DNA from: Paenibacillus terricola
Lineage (GTDB): Bacteria; Bacillota; Bacilli; Paenibacillales; Paenibacillaceae
Length of the DNA stretch: 64,000 nucleotides
NCBI RefSeq assembly: GCF_014779765.1
Contig: NZ_JACXZA010000001.1
Location: 1,178,001-1,242,000, forward strand
Direction: 5' to 3'
In this document: positions 18,089 through 26,883 of the stretch, one piece after another
Position numbering within the stretch: position 1 is the stretch's first letter
Layout: each line of letters begins with the position of its first letter
Made by a program: the position numbers and the translations under genes
Notes under the pieces: model-generated
What the model saw: the letters and a program-made list of their open reading frames with translations, nothing else
Told to the model about the DNA's origin: nothing
Database searches by the model: none

Positions 18089-18110
18089 TTCGGAAGGGAG
18101 CGATCTTCGG

Positions 18111-19334
18111 ATGAAAGGGAAGACGATTGTACTCGGCATCACAGGCGGCATTGCCGCATATAAAGGCGCAGCGCTGTGCAGCAAGCTGACACAGGCAGGC
18201 TTCGATGTGCACGTCATGATGACTGAGGGTGCAAGCCAGTTCATAACGCCGCTCACCCTGCAGGCGCTGTCGCGCAATCCGGTGCATACGGGCGTCTTCG
18301 ATGAGAAGGACCCGAGCGTCATTACGCACATTGATCTTGCTGATCGCGCGGATCTTATTCTTGTTGCGCCAGCAACGGCGAATACGATTGCGAAGATGGC
18401 ATACGGACTTGCTGACGACATGCTTAGCTCGACTCTGCTTGCGGCGACCTGTCCAGTTGTTGTTGCTCCAGCAATGAACGTACATATGTATGAGCATCCT
18501 GCTGTTCAGCACAACCTTCGTCTGCTTGCTGAACGCGGTGTGCGCTTCATTGAGCCGGAGACGGGTCAGCTCGCTTGCGGCTATGTGGCGAAAGGTCGTC
18601 TGGCAGAGCCGGAATCGATCGTGGCGATCGTCAGCGATATGCTTAACGAGTACGCGCGCAAGCCGCTTGCAGGGAAGAAGGTTCTCATTACAGCGGGAGG
18701 AACGGTCGAACGGCTTGATCCCGTACGTTATCTTACGAACGATTCCTCTGGCAAAATGGGGTTTGCACTCGCTGCTGCTGCTCGTGACTTCGGCGCCGAA
18801 GTAACGGTAGTCGCAGCGAAAACAACGGCGAAGGCGCCAGATGGCGTCTCGCTTGTTCGCGTTGAATCGGCTGATCAGATGCTTCAAGCGGTATTGTCGC
18901 GGTTCGAAGGGTCGGACCTTGTCATTAAGTCGGCTGCTGTTGCCGATTATCGTCCAGCTATGCGTGCAGAGTCCAAGATCAAGAAGAGCGGTGATCGCAT
19001 TATGCTCGAGCTGGTCAAAACTACGGATATTCTTCAGACGCTCGGCGAGAAGAAAACGTCGCAATATTTGATTGGTTTTGCTGCAGAGACGGGCGACTTA
19101 GATCGTTATGCGATGGATAAGTTGCAGCGCAAGCGCGCAGACCTGCTCGTTGCTAATGATGTGAGTGAGGAAGGCGCGGGTTTTAATGCCGACACTAACA
19201 TCATTCGCGTATATGACAGCGGCGGCTTGGTAGAAGCGCTGCCGATTATGTCCAAGCTCGATGCGGCCAGACGCGTATTGCTGATTGCTTCAGAACGGAT
19301 GGCACAGATGGAGGCCGGGGAGGTGCGCGAATGA
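18111..19334 (+). CDS. coaBC: Bifunctional phosphopantothenoylcysteine decarboxylase / phosphopantothenate-cysteine ligase
   Basis: A 407-residue CoaBC that makes 4'-phosphopantetheine for coenzyme A. The N-terminal flavoprotein decarboxylase half carries GITGGIAAYK, APAMNVHMYEHP and GYVAKGRLAEPE. The C-terminal ligase half starts at about residue 185 (KVLITAGGTVERLDPVRYL) and has TNDSSGKMGFALA. GGAAGGGAG ten bases upstream picks the ATG at 18111. Its stop overlaps the priA start (ATGA). Confidence 0.94.
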   Translation: MKGKTIVLGITGGIAAYKGAALCSKLTQAGFDVHVMMTEGASQFITPLTLQALSRNPVHTGVFDEKDPSVITHIDLADRADLILVAPATANTIAKMAYGLADDMLSSTLLAATCPVVVAPAMNVHMYEHPAVQHNLRLLAERGVRFIEPETGQLACGYVAKGRLAEPESIVAIVSDMLNEYARKPLAGKKVLITAGGTVERLDPVRYLTNDSSGKMGFALAAAARDFGAEVTVVAAKTTAKAPDGVSLVRVESADQMLQAVLSRFEGSDLVIKSAAVADYRPAMRAESKIKKSGDRIMLELVKTTDILQTLGEKKTSQYLIGFAAETGDLDRYAMDKLQRKRADLLVANDVSEEGAGFNADTNIIRVYDSGGLVEALPIMSKLDAARRVLLIASERMAQMEAGEVRE

Positions 19335-21856
19335 TCGCGCGCGTCATAGTAGACGTGCCGAGCCGCCAGACGGATCGGCCATTTGATTACGAAGTGCCGC
19401 AGGAGCTTCAAGGCTGGATCGAGCCTGGAAGCCGCGTAGGCGTACCATTCGCGGGACGGGTGCTGCAAGGGTTCGTCATCGCCCTTGCACCGCTGGATAC
19501 AGCGGAGGTTGATCGGTCGCGGCTGAAGCCAGTCGCTGAGCTGCTCGATCCGCTGCCGCCGCTGCGTCCTGATCTGATCGAGCTTGCCGAGTGGGTGAGC
19601 GACAAATACTGCTGCACGATGATTGCTGCGCTGCAAGCGATGCTTCCGGCTGCGCTCAAGGGCAAGGCAGAGCGGCATGTCCGCTGGAGCGAAGCATTCG
19701 AAGCGAGCGAGCCAGCCGCGGCTGATGCTGTGCTGCTGCCAGAAGGCATGCGGGAATGGTTGAAGCGAAGCGGGGCAGTGAAGCTTGATGCGCTTCGGGA
19801 TCGGTTTCCTGGGGCCGGCGAATACGTAAAAGCTGCGATCCGTCTAGGCTTGCTCGAGGAGCAGGTTGCCATTCGCGACAAGGTGAGCATCCGCAAGGTG
19901 TCGACCGTCTTCCCGCCGGATAATCCGGAAGAAGCGGAGGAAGCGATTGAACAATGGCCAGCCCGTGCCGCGAAGCAGCGAGATATTCTTGCGCACATGC
20001 TGAGCGTCGGCGCAGCTGTGCCTATGCAGCAGCTGCTCGCAGATACTGGGTCGTCGGCTTCCGTGGTGAAGGCGGTTGCGGATAAAGGCTGGTTGTCCAT
20101 TCGTGAGGTTGAGACGGAACGCGATCCTTACGCAGGCCGTACTTTTAAGAAGACAGAGCCGTTGAAGCTGACAGAAAGCCAAGCACGGGTGCTTGAACAG
20201 ATTACGGCATCCGTTCATGCTCGAGAGCCGAAGCCGTTTCTTCTGCATGGCGTAACGGGTAGTGGTAAAACAGAAGTATATTTGCAGGCGATTCAAGAAT
20301 GTCTCGATATGGAGCGTCAGGCGATCGTACTCGTTCCAGAGATATCATTAACGCCTCAGATGGTAGAGCGGTTCAAGGGGCGGTTCGGCGATGCGGTTGC
20401 TGTTCTGCACAGCCGTCTGTCGCACGGAGAGAAGTACGACGAATGGCGCAAAATCCGTGAGCGCCGCGCACAGGTAGCGGTCGGTGCCCGGTCAGCTATA
20501 TTTGCGCCATTCGAATCGATTGGCTTAATCATCATTGATGAAGAACACGAATCAAGCTATAAGCAAGAAGAAAGCCCTAAATATCATGCTCGAGATGTCG
20601 CGGTGAAGCGGGCAAGGCAGCATGGCGCTGCCGTTGTGCTCGGTTCTGCAACGCCGTCGCTTGAATCGTACGCAGCTGCGACTGCCGTTCGTTCGCCGCA
20701 CGGAAGCGGCGCTTCAGCGGCACCTGCGCTGCTATCGATGCCAGGCCGCGTTGCGGACCGCCCAATGCCGCCGGTCGAAGTCGTTGATATGCGAGGCGAG
20801 CTGCAAGCGGGCAACCGTTCGATGTTCAGCCGCAAGCTGTATGAGGCGCTAGCCGATCGGCTGGAGCGCGGGGAACAGTCGGTGCTGCTGCTTAACCGCC
20901 GCGGCTATTCGACCTTCGTCATGTGCCGTTCCTGCGGCTATACGGCGATGTGCCCGCATTGCGATATTTCGCTAACGTATCATCAGAAGACACGTTTGCT
21001 TCGTTGTCATTATTGCGGGCATTCCGAAGGTGCGCCGGCGAAATGTCCTTCATGCGAGAGCGAGCACATTCGATTCTTCGGAACGGGAACGCAGCGTGTG
21101 GAAGAAGAGCTCGTGAAGCTGTTCCCGGGCATTCGCGTCATTCGTATGGACGTCGATACTACAACGGAGAAGGGCTCCCATGAGCGATGGCTGAAGCAAT
21201 TCGGGGAGCGAAAAGCGGATGTGCTGCTTGGCACGCAGATGGTGGCGAAGGGACTGGATTTCCCATATGTTACGCTAGTCGGCGTTATTGCAGCAGATAC
21301 TTCGCTTCACCTGCCGGACTTCCGCTCGGCGGAACGAACGTTCCAGCTGTTGACGCAGGTGGCGGGTCGAGCTGGCCGGCATGAGCTTCCAGGCGAGGTT
21401 GTCATTCAATCGTATGCGCCGGAGCATTATGCGATCCAGACCGCTCAACATCATGATTATGAGTCATTCGTACGGGAAGAGTTGATGCACCGCAGAGCGA
21501 TGGGTTACCCGCCTTATTGCCGGCTTATTCTGATTACGATGTCCCATGAGCAGCTTCCGATGCTGACCGATGTTGGCGAGCGGTTCGCTCAGCGGCTGAG
21601 GGATGCGGCAGGCGCTGCAGGCGTATATGGCAGAGTGGATGGCACAAGCGGCCCGAAAGCGCTGGACGTCCTTGGGCCGGTCGCATCGCCAATTGCACGT
21701 ATGAAAGATCGCTACCGTTTTCAATGTATGATAAAATATCGTGGAAACGTCGACGCCACCGGCCTGCTTAACAAGACGCTCCAGCCTTTCCTGCAAGGGG
21801 CGGAGGGCCGCGGCGTTCAGTTCGGAATTGATGTTGATCCTCATATGATTTTATAA
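19331..21856 (+). CDS. priA: Primosomal replication restart helicase PriA
   Basis: An 841-residue PriA, which recognises stalled forks and reloads the replicative helicase. The N-terminal 3'-end-binding domain begins MIARVIVDVPSRQTDRPFDY. The helicase core has Walker A GVTGSGKTEVYLQA and motif II IIIDEEHESSYK. Four zinc-binding cysteine pairs lie around residues 535-580 (CRSCG, CPHCD, CHYCG, CPSC), and the helicase C-terminal half contains TGTQRVEEEL and QVAGRAGR. The ATGA overlap with coaBC indicates translational coupling. Alanine-rich insertions around 100-300 are unremarkable for this lineage. Confidence 0.95.
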   Translation: MIARVIVDVPSRQTDRPFDYEVPQELQGWIEPGSRVGVPFAGRVLQGFVIALAPLDTAEVDRSRLKPVAELLDPLPPLRPDLIELAEWVSDKYCCTMIAALQAMLPAALKGKAERHVRWSEAFEASEPAAADAVLLPEGMREWLKRSGAVKLDALRDRFPGAGEYVKAAIRLGLLEEQVAIRDKVSIRKVSTVFPPDNPEEAEEAIEQWPARAAKQRDILAHMLSVGAAVPMQQLLADTGSSASVVKAVADKGWLSIREVETERDPYAGRTFKKTEPLKLTESQARVLEQITASVHAREPKPFLLHGVTGSGKTEVYLQAIQECLDMERQAIVLVPEISLTPQMVERFKGRFGDAVAVLHSRLSHGEKYDEWRKIRERRAQVAVGARSAIFAPFESIGLIIIDEEHESSYKQEESPKYHARDVAVKRARQHGAAVVLGSATPSLESYAAATAVRSPHGSGASAAPALLSMPGRVADRPMPPVEVVDMRGELQAGNRSMFSRKLYEALADRLERGEQSVLLLNRRGYSTFVMCRSCGYTAMCPHCDISLTYHQKTRLLRCHYCGHSEGAPAKCPSCESEHIRFFGTGTQRVEEELVKLFPGIRVIRMDVDTTTEKGSHERWLKQFGERKADVLLGTQMVAKGLDFPYVTLVGVIAADTSLHLPDFRSAERTFQLLTQVAGRAGRHELPGEVVIQSYAPEHYAIQTAQHHDYESFVREELMHRRAMGYPPYCRLILITMSHEQLPMLTDVGERFAQRLRDAAGAAGVYGRVDGTSGPKALDVLGPVASPIARMKDRYRFQCMIKYRGNVDATGLLNKTLQPFLQGAEGRGVQFGIDVDPHMIL

Positions 21857-21937
21857 AGCGAAAACTTTGTTCGCGATCAAAAGCGTACTTTTTGAACTAC
21901 CTATACTAGTAATCATCTAAGAAAGAAGGGAACCTTA

Positions 21938-22435
21938 ATGGGTATTCGTATTATTGTAAAAGATCCAGATCCAGTTTTGCGTGAGGTTGCGAAGGAAGTA
22001 ACGAAATTTAATTCGAACCTGCACAAACTGCTTACTGATATGGCAGCAACGATGTATGACGCAGAGGGCGTAGGTCTTGCTGCGCCTCAAATCGGTATTT
22101 CGAAGCGCGTTATCGTCGTCGATGTCGGCGATGAGACTGGGCTGATCGAGATGGTTAACCCTGTTATCACATACACCGAAGGAGAACAATACGGACCGGA
22201 AGGCTGCCTCAGCATTCCGAACTTGAACGGCGATGTAAGTCGGTTCAACCGTGTCAAAGTAGCGGGTCAAGACCGTAATGGCAACCCATTTGAAGTCGAC
22301 GCTGTCGGTTATCTGGCGCGTGCGTTCCAGCACGAAGTTGACCACTTGAACGGCATTCTGTTTACCGATATTGCAGAGAATGTATTCGATATCACGAAAC
22401 AACAGCAGCAGCGCCGGCGCAAGGACGGAGAGTGA
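21938..22435 (+). CDS. def: Peptide deformylase
   Basis: A 165-residue deformylase that removes the formyl group from new protein N-termini using a metal bound by one Cys and two His. The three motifs are present: GVGLAAPQIG, EGCLSIP and QHEVDHLNG. GAAGGGAACC lies just before the ATG. It is separated from priA by 81 bases and is followed by fmt seven bases later, giving the paired formylation and deformylation genes. Confidence 0.95.
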   Translation: MGIRIIVKDPDPVLREVAKEVTKFNSNLHKLLTDMAATMYDAEGVGLAAPQIGISKRVIVVDVGDETGLIEMVNPVITYTEGEQYGPEGCLSIPNLNGDVSRFNRVKVAGQDRNGNPFEVDAVGYLARAFQHEVDHLNGILFTDIAENVFDITKQQQQRRRKDGE

Positions 22436-22442
22436 GTCTTAC

Positions 22443-23396
22443 ATGAGGATCGTGTTTATGGGGACCCCATCGTTTGCGGTCTCGTCGCTTGAACGCGTAT
22501 TGGAGAGCGGCCATGAAGTGGTCGCAGTCTTCACGCAGCCTGATCGCCCTAAGGGCAGAAAACGTGAACTGACGCCGCCTCCTGTGAAGGAAGCTGCTCT
22601 TGTCCATGGCATTCCGGTTCACCAGCCGGAGCGGATGCGTAGTAGGGAAGCGGTTAAGTTGGTTGAATCGCTGAAACCTGATCTGATCGTCACAGCTGCT
22701 TACGGACAAATTCTGCCGCGCGCTGTGCTTGATGTGCCGCCGCTTGGCTGCATTAACGTGCACGGCTCGCTGCTGCCGCATTATCGTGGCGGCGCTCCGA
22801 TTCAGCGTTCGATCATTAATGGGGAAAGCGTTACCGGCGTTACGATTATGTATATGGCGGAAGGGCTTGATACAGGTGATATGATCAGCCGTGTCGAAGT
22901 GCCGATCGAAGATTCGGATACGTCGGGCACGTTGTTCGAGAAGCTTAGTCTTGCAGGTGCGGATCTGCTAGCGCGTACACTGCCTGAGATTGAAGCGGGG
23001 AACGTTACGGCTGTAGCGCAAGCGCACGATGAAGCGACATACGCACCGAATCTGACACGCGAGGACGAGCGGATCGACTGGTCCCGCAGCGCGCGCCAAA
23101 TATTCAATCAAGTACGCGGATTGTCGCCGATGGCAGGCGCTTTCACGTTGTGGAACGGTGAGCCTTTCAAAGTGTGGCGCTGCGTCGTCGAACGTACAGA
23201 AACAGCAGCGAGCAGCGAATATGCGCCTGGAACGGTTCTATCCACTGATGGAGAAGGTATCGTTGTTCAGACTGGTGCGGGCACGCTTCGTCTGCTTGAT
23301 ATTCAACCCGCAGGCAAACGTACGATGTTGGCAGCAGAATGGCTGAAGGGTGCAAGACTTGAGCGCGGACAGCGGTTCGGCGGTGACGGACAATGA
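22443..23396 (+). CDS. fmt: Methionyl-tRNA formyltransferase
   Basis: A 317-residue Fmt, which formylates initiator Met-tRNA using 10-formyl-tetrahydrofolate. It starts MRIVFMGTPSFAVSSLERV; the frame is open to 22371 but only this start fits the family. The formyltransferase motif INVHGSLLPHYRGGAPIQ and the C-terminal OB-like domain (from about 205, RIDWSRSARQIFNQVRGL) are present. The stop overlaps the rsmB start by four bases. Confidence 0.95.
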   Translation: MRIVFMGTPSFAVSSLERVLESGHEVVAVFTQPDRPKGRKRELTPPPVKEAALVHGIPVHQPERMRSREAVKLVESLKPDLIVTAAYGQILPRAVLDVPPLGCINVHGSLLPHYRGGAPIQRSIINGESVTGVTIMYMAEGLDTGDMISRVEVPIEDSDTSGTLFEKLSLAGADLLARTLPEIEAGNVTAVAQAHDEATYAPNLTREDERIDWSRSARQIFNQVRGLSPMAGAFTLWNGEPFKVWRCVVERTETAASSEYAPGTVLSTDGEGIVVQTGAGTLRLLDIQPAGKRTMLAAEWLKGARLERGQRFGGDGQ

Positions 23397-24937
23397 GTCA
23401 GGAAAGAACGGGCGGCAGTACCGTCGGAAACGGCAATCGCCCTGCGAATAAATTTAATAAGAAATCTCGCCCGGCAGGAGCAACTGGCACTGGCGCGGGC
23501 AAGAAGCCTGGCGCCAAGCCGAATGGCGCAGCCGGTCAAGGCGGATCAGCCAAACGCCGCCCTGCAACGGCTCGCGAAGTAGCGCTCGATGTGCTCATTA
23601 AGGTAGAGCGTGAGCAAGCGTTCAGCAACCTTGTGCTGAATGCGGCGCTTCAGCATGCAGAGCTGTCCCGGCCGGATGCCGGGCTCGCCACGGAGCTCGT
23701 CTATGGGACGATTCAGCGCAAGCTGTCGCTCGATTACGCGCTTGCGGAACTGGCATCGAAAGGACTTGCGAAGCTGGAGCCGTGGGTTCTGCAGCTGCTT
23801 CGTCTTAGCGCTTATCAGATTTTGTTCCTTGACCGCGTACCCGCGCATGCAGCGGTGAATGAAGCGGTCACAATCGCGAAGCGACGTGGACATGCCGGTA
23901 TCTCAGGCATGGTGAACGGCATGCTTCGCAACCTGATCCGGCGCCGCGAGGAGCTGTCGCCGATCGCTGCGGCGGGCCAACCAGGGCTTAGCCCCGCCCG
24001 CCGCATCGCGCTCCGCCACTCGTATCCCGAGTGGCTCGCCGCCCGCTGGATCGCCGCCTATGGCGAAGCGGCGGCGGAGCGCATCTGCGCGGCCGGCAAT
24101 GAGCCGCCGCGCGCCAGCATTCGCGTCAATCCGCTTCGCGGGACGCGCGAGAATGCGATCTCGATGCTTGCAGACGCTGGCATCGAGGCGGAGGCTTCGA
24201 CGCTGTCTCCTTACGGCGTCGTCGCCCGCAGAGGCGGAAGCCTCGCGGATACGATCGGCTTCCGCGACGGCCGCTGGTCCGTGCAGGATGAGAGCTCGAT
24301 GCTCGTCGCTCAAGCTGCACAGCCGGCGGCAGGCATGACGGTGCTCGACTGTTGTGCGGCACCGGGCGGCAAATCGACCCATCTGGCCGAGCTGATGGGG
24401 AACGTTGGACGAGTCGTAGCGAATGATCTTCATCCGCATAAGCGGGCACTGATTGAGCAGCAAGCGGAACGACTTGGTCTTAGCTGCATCGAAGCGGTAA
24501 CAGGCGATGCGGCCGAGCTGGGCAGCCGATTCGCGCCATCGAGCTTCGATCTCGTGCTGCTGGATGCGCCATGCTCGGGTCTCGGTGTCGTTGCACGCAA
24601 GCCGGAGATCAAATGGACGAAGTCAGAAGAGGATATCGCGGCGATTGCATCGATTCAGCATCAACTTATCGATTCGATTGCGAATCTAGTGAAGCCTGGC
24701 GGTCGTCTAGTTTACAGTACTTGCACGATCGAGCGCGATGAGAATGAAAGGCAGATCGATCGTTTCCTCCAGCAGCATCCGGACTATGAGCTGGATACGA
24801 ATTGGCCGGACGAGCTGCTTGCTTCACTTCGCGAGGCGGGCGCTGTCGGCGCTGACTTCCGCGGCGATGTTCAATTGCTGCCAAGCCATGTTGGAAGCGA
24901 CGGTTTCTATATAGCAACGCTTCGAAGACGGGCCTAA
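23393..24937 (+). CDS. rsmB: 16S rRNA (cytosine-967-C5)-methyltransferase
   Basis: A 514-residue RsmB. Residues 1 to about 60 are a low-complexity Gly/Ala/Lys-rich extension not needed by the family. An NusB-like RNA-binding domain follows (REVALDVLIKVEREQAFS onwards), then the SAM methyltransferase with DCCAAPGGKSTHLAE, DAPCSGLGVVARKPE and the catalytic YSTCTIERDENE. Codons around 23990-24140 are markedly more GC-rich than neighbouring stretches. ATGA overlap with fmt. Confidence 0.93.
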   Translation: MSQERTGGSTVGNGNRPANKFNKKSRPAGATGTGAGKKPGAKPNGAAGQGGSAKRRPATAREVALDVLIKVEREQAFSNLVLNAALQHAELSRPDAGLATELVYGTIQRKLSLDYALAELASKGLAKLEPWVLQLLRLSAYQILFLDRVPAHAAVNEAVTIAKRRGHAGISGMVNGMLRNLIRRREELSPIAAAGQPGLSPARRIALRHSYPEWLAARWIAAYGEAAAERICAAGNEPPRASIRVNPLRGTRENAISMLADAGIEAEASTLSPYGVVARRGGSLADTIGFRDGRWSVQDESSMLVAQAAQPAAGMTVLDCCAAPGGKSTHLAELMGNVGRVVANDLHPHKRALIEQQAERLGLSCIEAVTGDAAELGSRFAPSSFDLVLLDAPCSGLGVVARKPEIKWTKSEEDIAAIASIQHQLIDSIANLVKPGGRLVYSTCTIERDENERQIDRFLQQHPDYELDTNWPDELLASLREAGAVGADFRGDVQLLPSHVGSDGFYIATLRRRA

Positions 24938-24984
24938 TTCGGCCTTTGTGGTCTGCGTTGGACGTTTGTGGTAGAATAAATCAT

Positions 24985-25020
24985 CAGCGGATGCGTGATT
25001 GACGCGTCCGCCTTATTTTA
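24985..25020 (+). terminator. Hairpin between rsmB and rlmN, weak terminator
   Basis: GCGGATGCGT (24987-24996) pairs with ACGCGTCCGC (25002-25011, one wobble), followed by TTATTTTA, just before the rlmN start. Confidence 0.5.
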
Positions 25021-25041
25021 GACGTAGGTGTGATAACGATA

Positions 25042-26112
25042 ATGGCAAAGAAAATTATTCCGCCGGAAAAGCCTGCCATATATGACTATACGCTCGAAGA
25101 GCTGCAGCAATGGATGAAGGACAACGGCGAACCAGCATTTCGTGCTGGACAATTGTTTGACTGGTTGTATGTCAAACGCGTACGGAGCTTCGAGGAGATG
25201 TCGAACCTGCCGAAGTCGCTGCGTGACAAGCTCGAATCGCATTTTGGTTTCGTTACGCTTACCGAAATTACGAAGTTCGAGTCGAAGGATGGAACGGTCA
25301 AATTTCTGTTCAATCTCCATGACAATCATGCAATCGAGACCGTTGTTATGCGGCATAACTACGGCAACAGCATTTGCGTTACGACGCAGGTCGGCTGCCG
25401 AGTCGGCTGTACGTTCTGTGCCTCGACGCTTGGCGGCCTGAAGCGGGACCTGACAGCGGGCGAGATTGTCGCACAAGTTGTATGGGCGCAGCAGCTGCTT
25501 GATGCAACTAATGAGCGTATTTCGAGTATTGTTATTATGGGAATAGGCGAGCCGTTCGAGAATTATGACGCAACGATGAATTTCTTGCGTATTATGATTC
25601 ATGAGAAGGGACTCAATATCGGTCAACGCCATATTACGGTCTCGACGAGTGGCATCGTACCGAACATTTATCGCTTCGCCGATGAGAATACGCAGATTAA
25701 CCTGGCAATTTCGATCCATGCGCCGAATGACGCGCTCCGTTCGAAGCTGATGCCGGTTAACCGCCGCTTCCCGTTCAACGATGTGATGGAGTCGCTTCGC
25801 TACTATATTGCGAAGACCGGCCGCCGCATTACGTTTGAATATGCATTGATCGGCGGCGTGAACGACCGTCCTGAGCATGCAGAAGAGCTTGCGCAAGTGC
25901 TGCAAGGCATGTTGTGCCACGTTAACCTTATCCCGGTTAACCACGTGCCTGAACGCAACTACGTGCGTACACCGCGCGACGATATATTTGAATTCCAGCG
26001 CATTCTCGAAAGGAACAAAATTAATGCGACGATCCGCAGGGAGCAGGGCCACGATATCGCGGCTGCATGCGGCCAGCTGCGGGCGAAGCATATGGAATCC
26101 ACTGCGAGGTGA
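25042..26112 (+). CDS. rlmN: Dual-specificity 23S rRNA A2503 / tRNA A37 C2-methyltransferase RlmN
   Basis: A 356-residue radical-SAM methyltransferase. The cluster motif is [10 protein letters not shown], with TTQVGC before it and [11 protein letters not shown] and [13 protein letters not shown] after it. The C-terminus carries [15 protein letters not shown] with the methyl-carrying cysteine. The ATG at 25042 ([11 protein letters not shown]) is preferred to a GTG 12 bases upstream, because GGTG is then at a usable spacing. It is followed within seven bases by the phosphatase gene. The C2-methyl product distinguishes it from Cfr, which lacks this context. Confidence 0.93.
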   Translation: MAKKIIPPEKPAIYDYTLEELQQWMKDNGEPAFRAGQLFDWLYVKRVRSFEEMSNLPKSLRDKLESHFGFVTLTEITKFESKDGTVKFLFNLHDNHAIETVVMRHNYGNSICVTTQVGCRVGCTFCASTLGGLKRDLTAGEIVAQVVWAQQLLDATNERISSIVIMGIGEPFENYDATMNFLRIMIHEKGLNIGQRHITVSTSGIVPNIYRFADENTQINLAISIHAPNDALRSKLMPVNRRFPFNDVMESLRYYIAKTGRRITFEYALIGGVNDRPEHAEELAQVLQGMLCHVNLIPVNHVPERNYVRTPRDDIFEFQRILERNKINATIRREQGHDIAAACGQLRAKHMESTAR

Positions 26113-26118
26113 TCCGGA

Positions 26119-26883
26119 TTGATTATTGCTAACCGGACGGATATCGGACGCGTCCGACAAGTGAATGAGGACAGTCTTTGGGTTGAACAACTGCCTTCCG
26201 GCATTGTTGCTGCAGTCGTTGCAGACGGAATGGGCGGTCATCTGGCTGGCGAGGTAGCAAGCCGGATGACTGTCGATTCCCTTCAGGCAACGATTAGCGG
26301 CGCTGCTGCCGGGCTAACGAACGAGGAATGCGAAGCTCTGCTTCAGACTGCTATCAAGCAGGCGAATGAAGTCGTATACACGACAGCTTCGAGCAATGAA
26401 CAGTACAGCAATATGGGAACAACCGTTATTATTGCGCTTGTTGAAGGTGAAAGGGCAGTCATTGCCCATGTCGGCGACAGCCGCGTCTATAAAGCAAATG
26501 CAGACGGACTCGTACAGCTAACTGACGATCATACGCTAGTCAACGAACTCGTGAAGTCTGGGCAAATTACAGCAGAAGAAGCAGCTGTTCATCCTCGCCG
26601 CAATGTGATCATGCGCGCCGTTGGTACAGATCCTGAGGTAAGTGCTGATGTATCCTTTTATACGTTGTCGCCATCAGACATCCTCTTGTTATGCAGCGAC
26701 GGTTTAACCGATATGGTCAGCCATGAACAAATGGTGGAGACGCTGTTAACAGAAAGCTTGGATCTTGACGGGAAGGCGGAACGTCTCGTTTCGCTGGCGC
26801 TGCATGCAGGCGGCGATGATAATATTACCGTCGTTCTCTTGCAAGGTGACGCCAACAGAATCGAGGGGGGTACCTTACAATGA
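26119..26883 (+). CDS. prpC: PP2C-type Ser/Thr phosphatase PrpC/Stp
   Basis: A 254-residue PP2C phosphatase that removes phosphates placed by PrkC. Metal-site motifs are TDIGRVRQVNEDS, VADGMGGHLAGE, VAHVGDSRVY-like (IAHVGDSRVYKA), LCSDGLTDMV and GGDDNITVVLL. Translation starts at TTG 26119, fixed by GAGGTG seven bases upstream. ATGA overlap with the kinase gene gives a phosphatase-kinase pair in fixed ratio. Confidence 0.94.
   Translation: MIIANRTDIGRVRQVNEDSLWVEQLPSGIVAAVVADGMGGHLAGEVASRMTVDSLQATISGAAAGLTNEECEALLQTAIKQANEVVYTTASSNEQYSNMGTTVIIALVEGERAVIAHVGDSRVYKANADGLVQLTDDHTLVNELVKSGQITAEEAAVHPRRNVIMRAVGTDPEVSADVSFYTLSPSDILLLCSDGLTDMVSHEQMVETLLTESLDLDGKAERLVSLALHAGGDDNITVVLLQGDANRIEGGTLQ

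Noticed and set aside
17730-19064. 444-codon minus-strand frame opposite coaBC
   Set aside because: Antisense shadow of a certain gene with no family resemblance or translation start signal.
25018-26241. 407-codon minus-strand frame opposite rlmN
   Set aside because: rlmN is unmistakable on the plus strand; the reverse frame is a codon-composition artefact.
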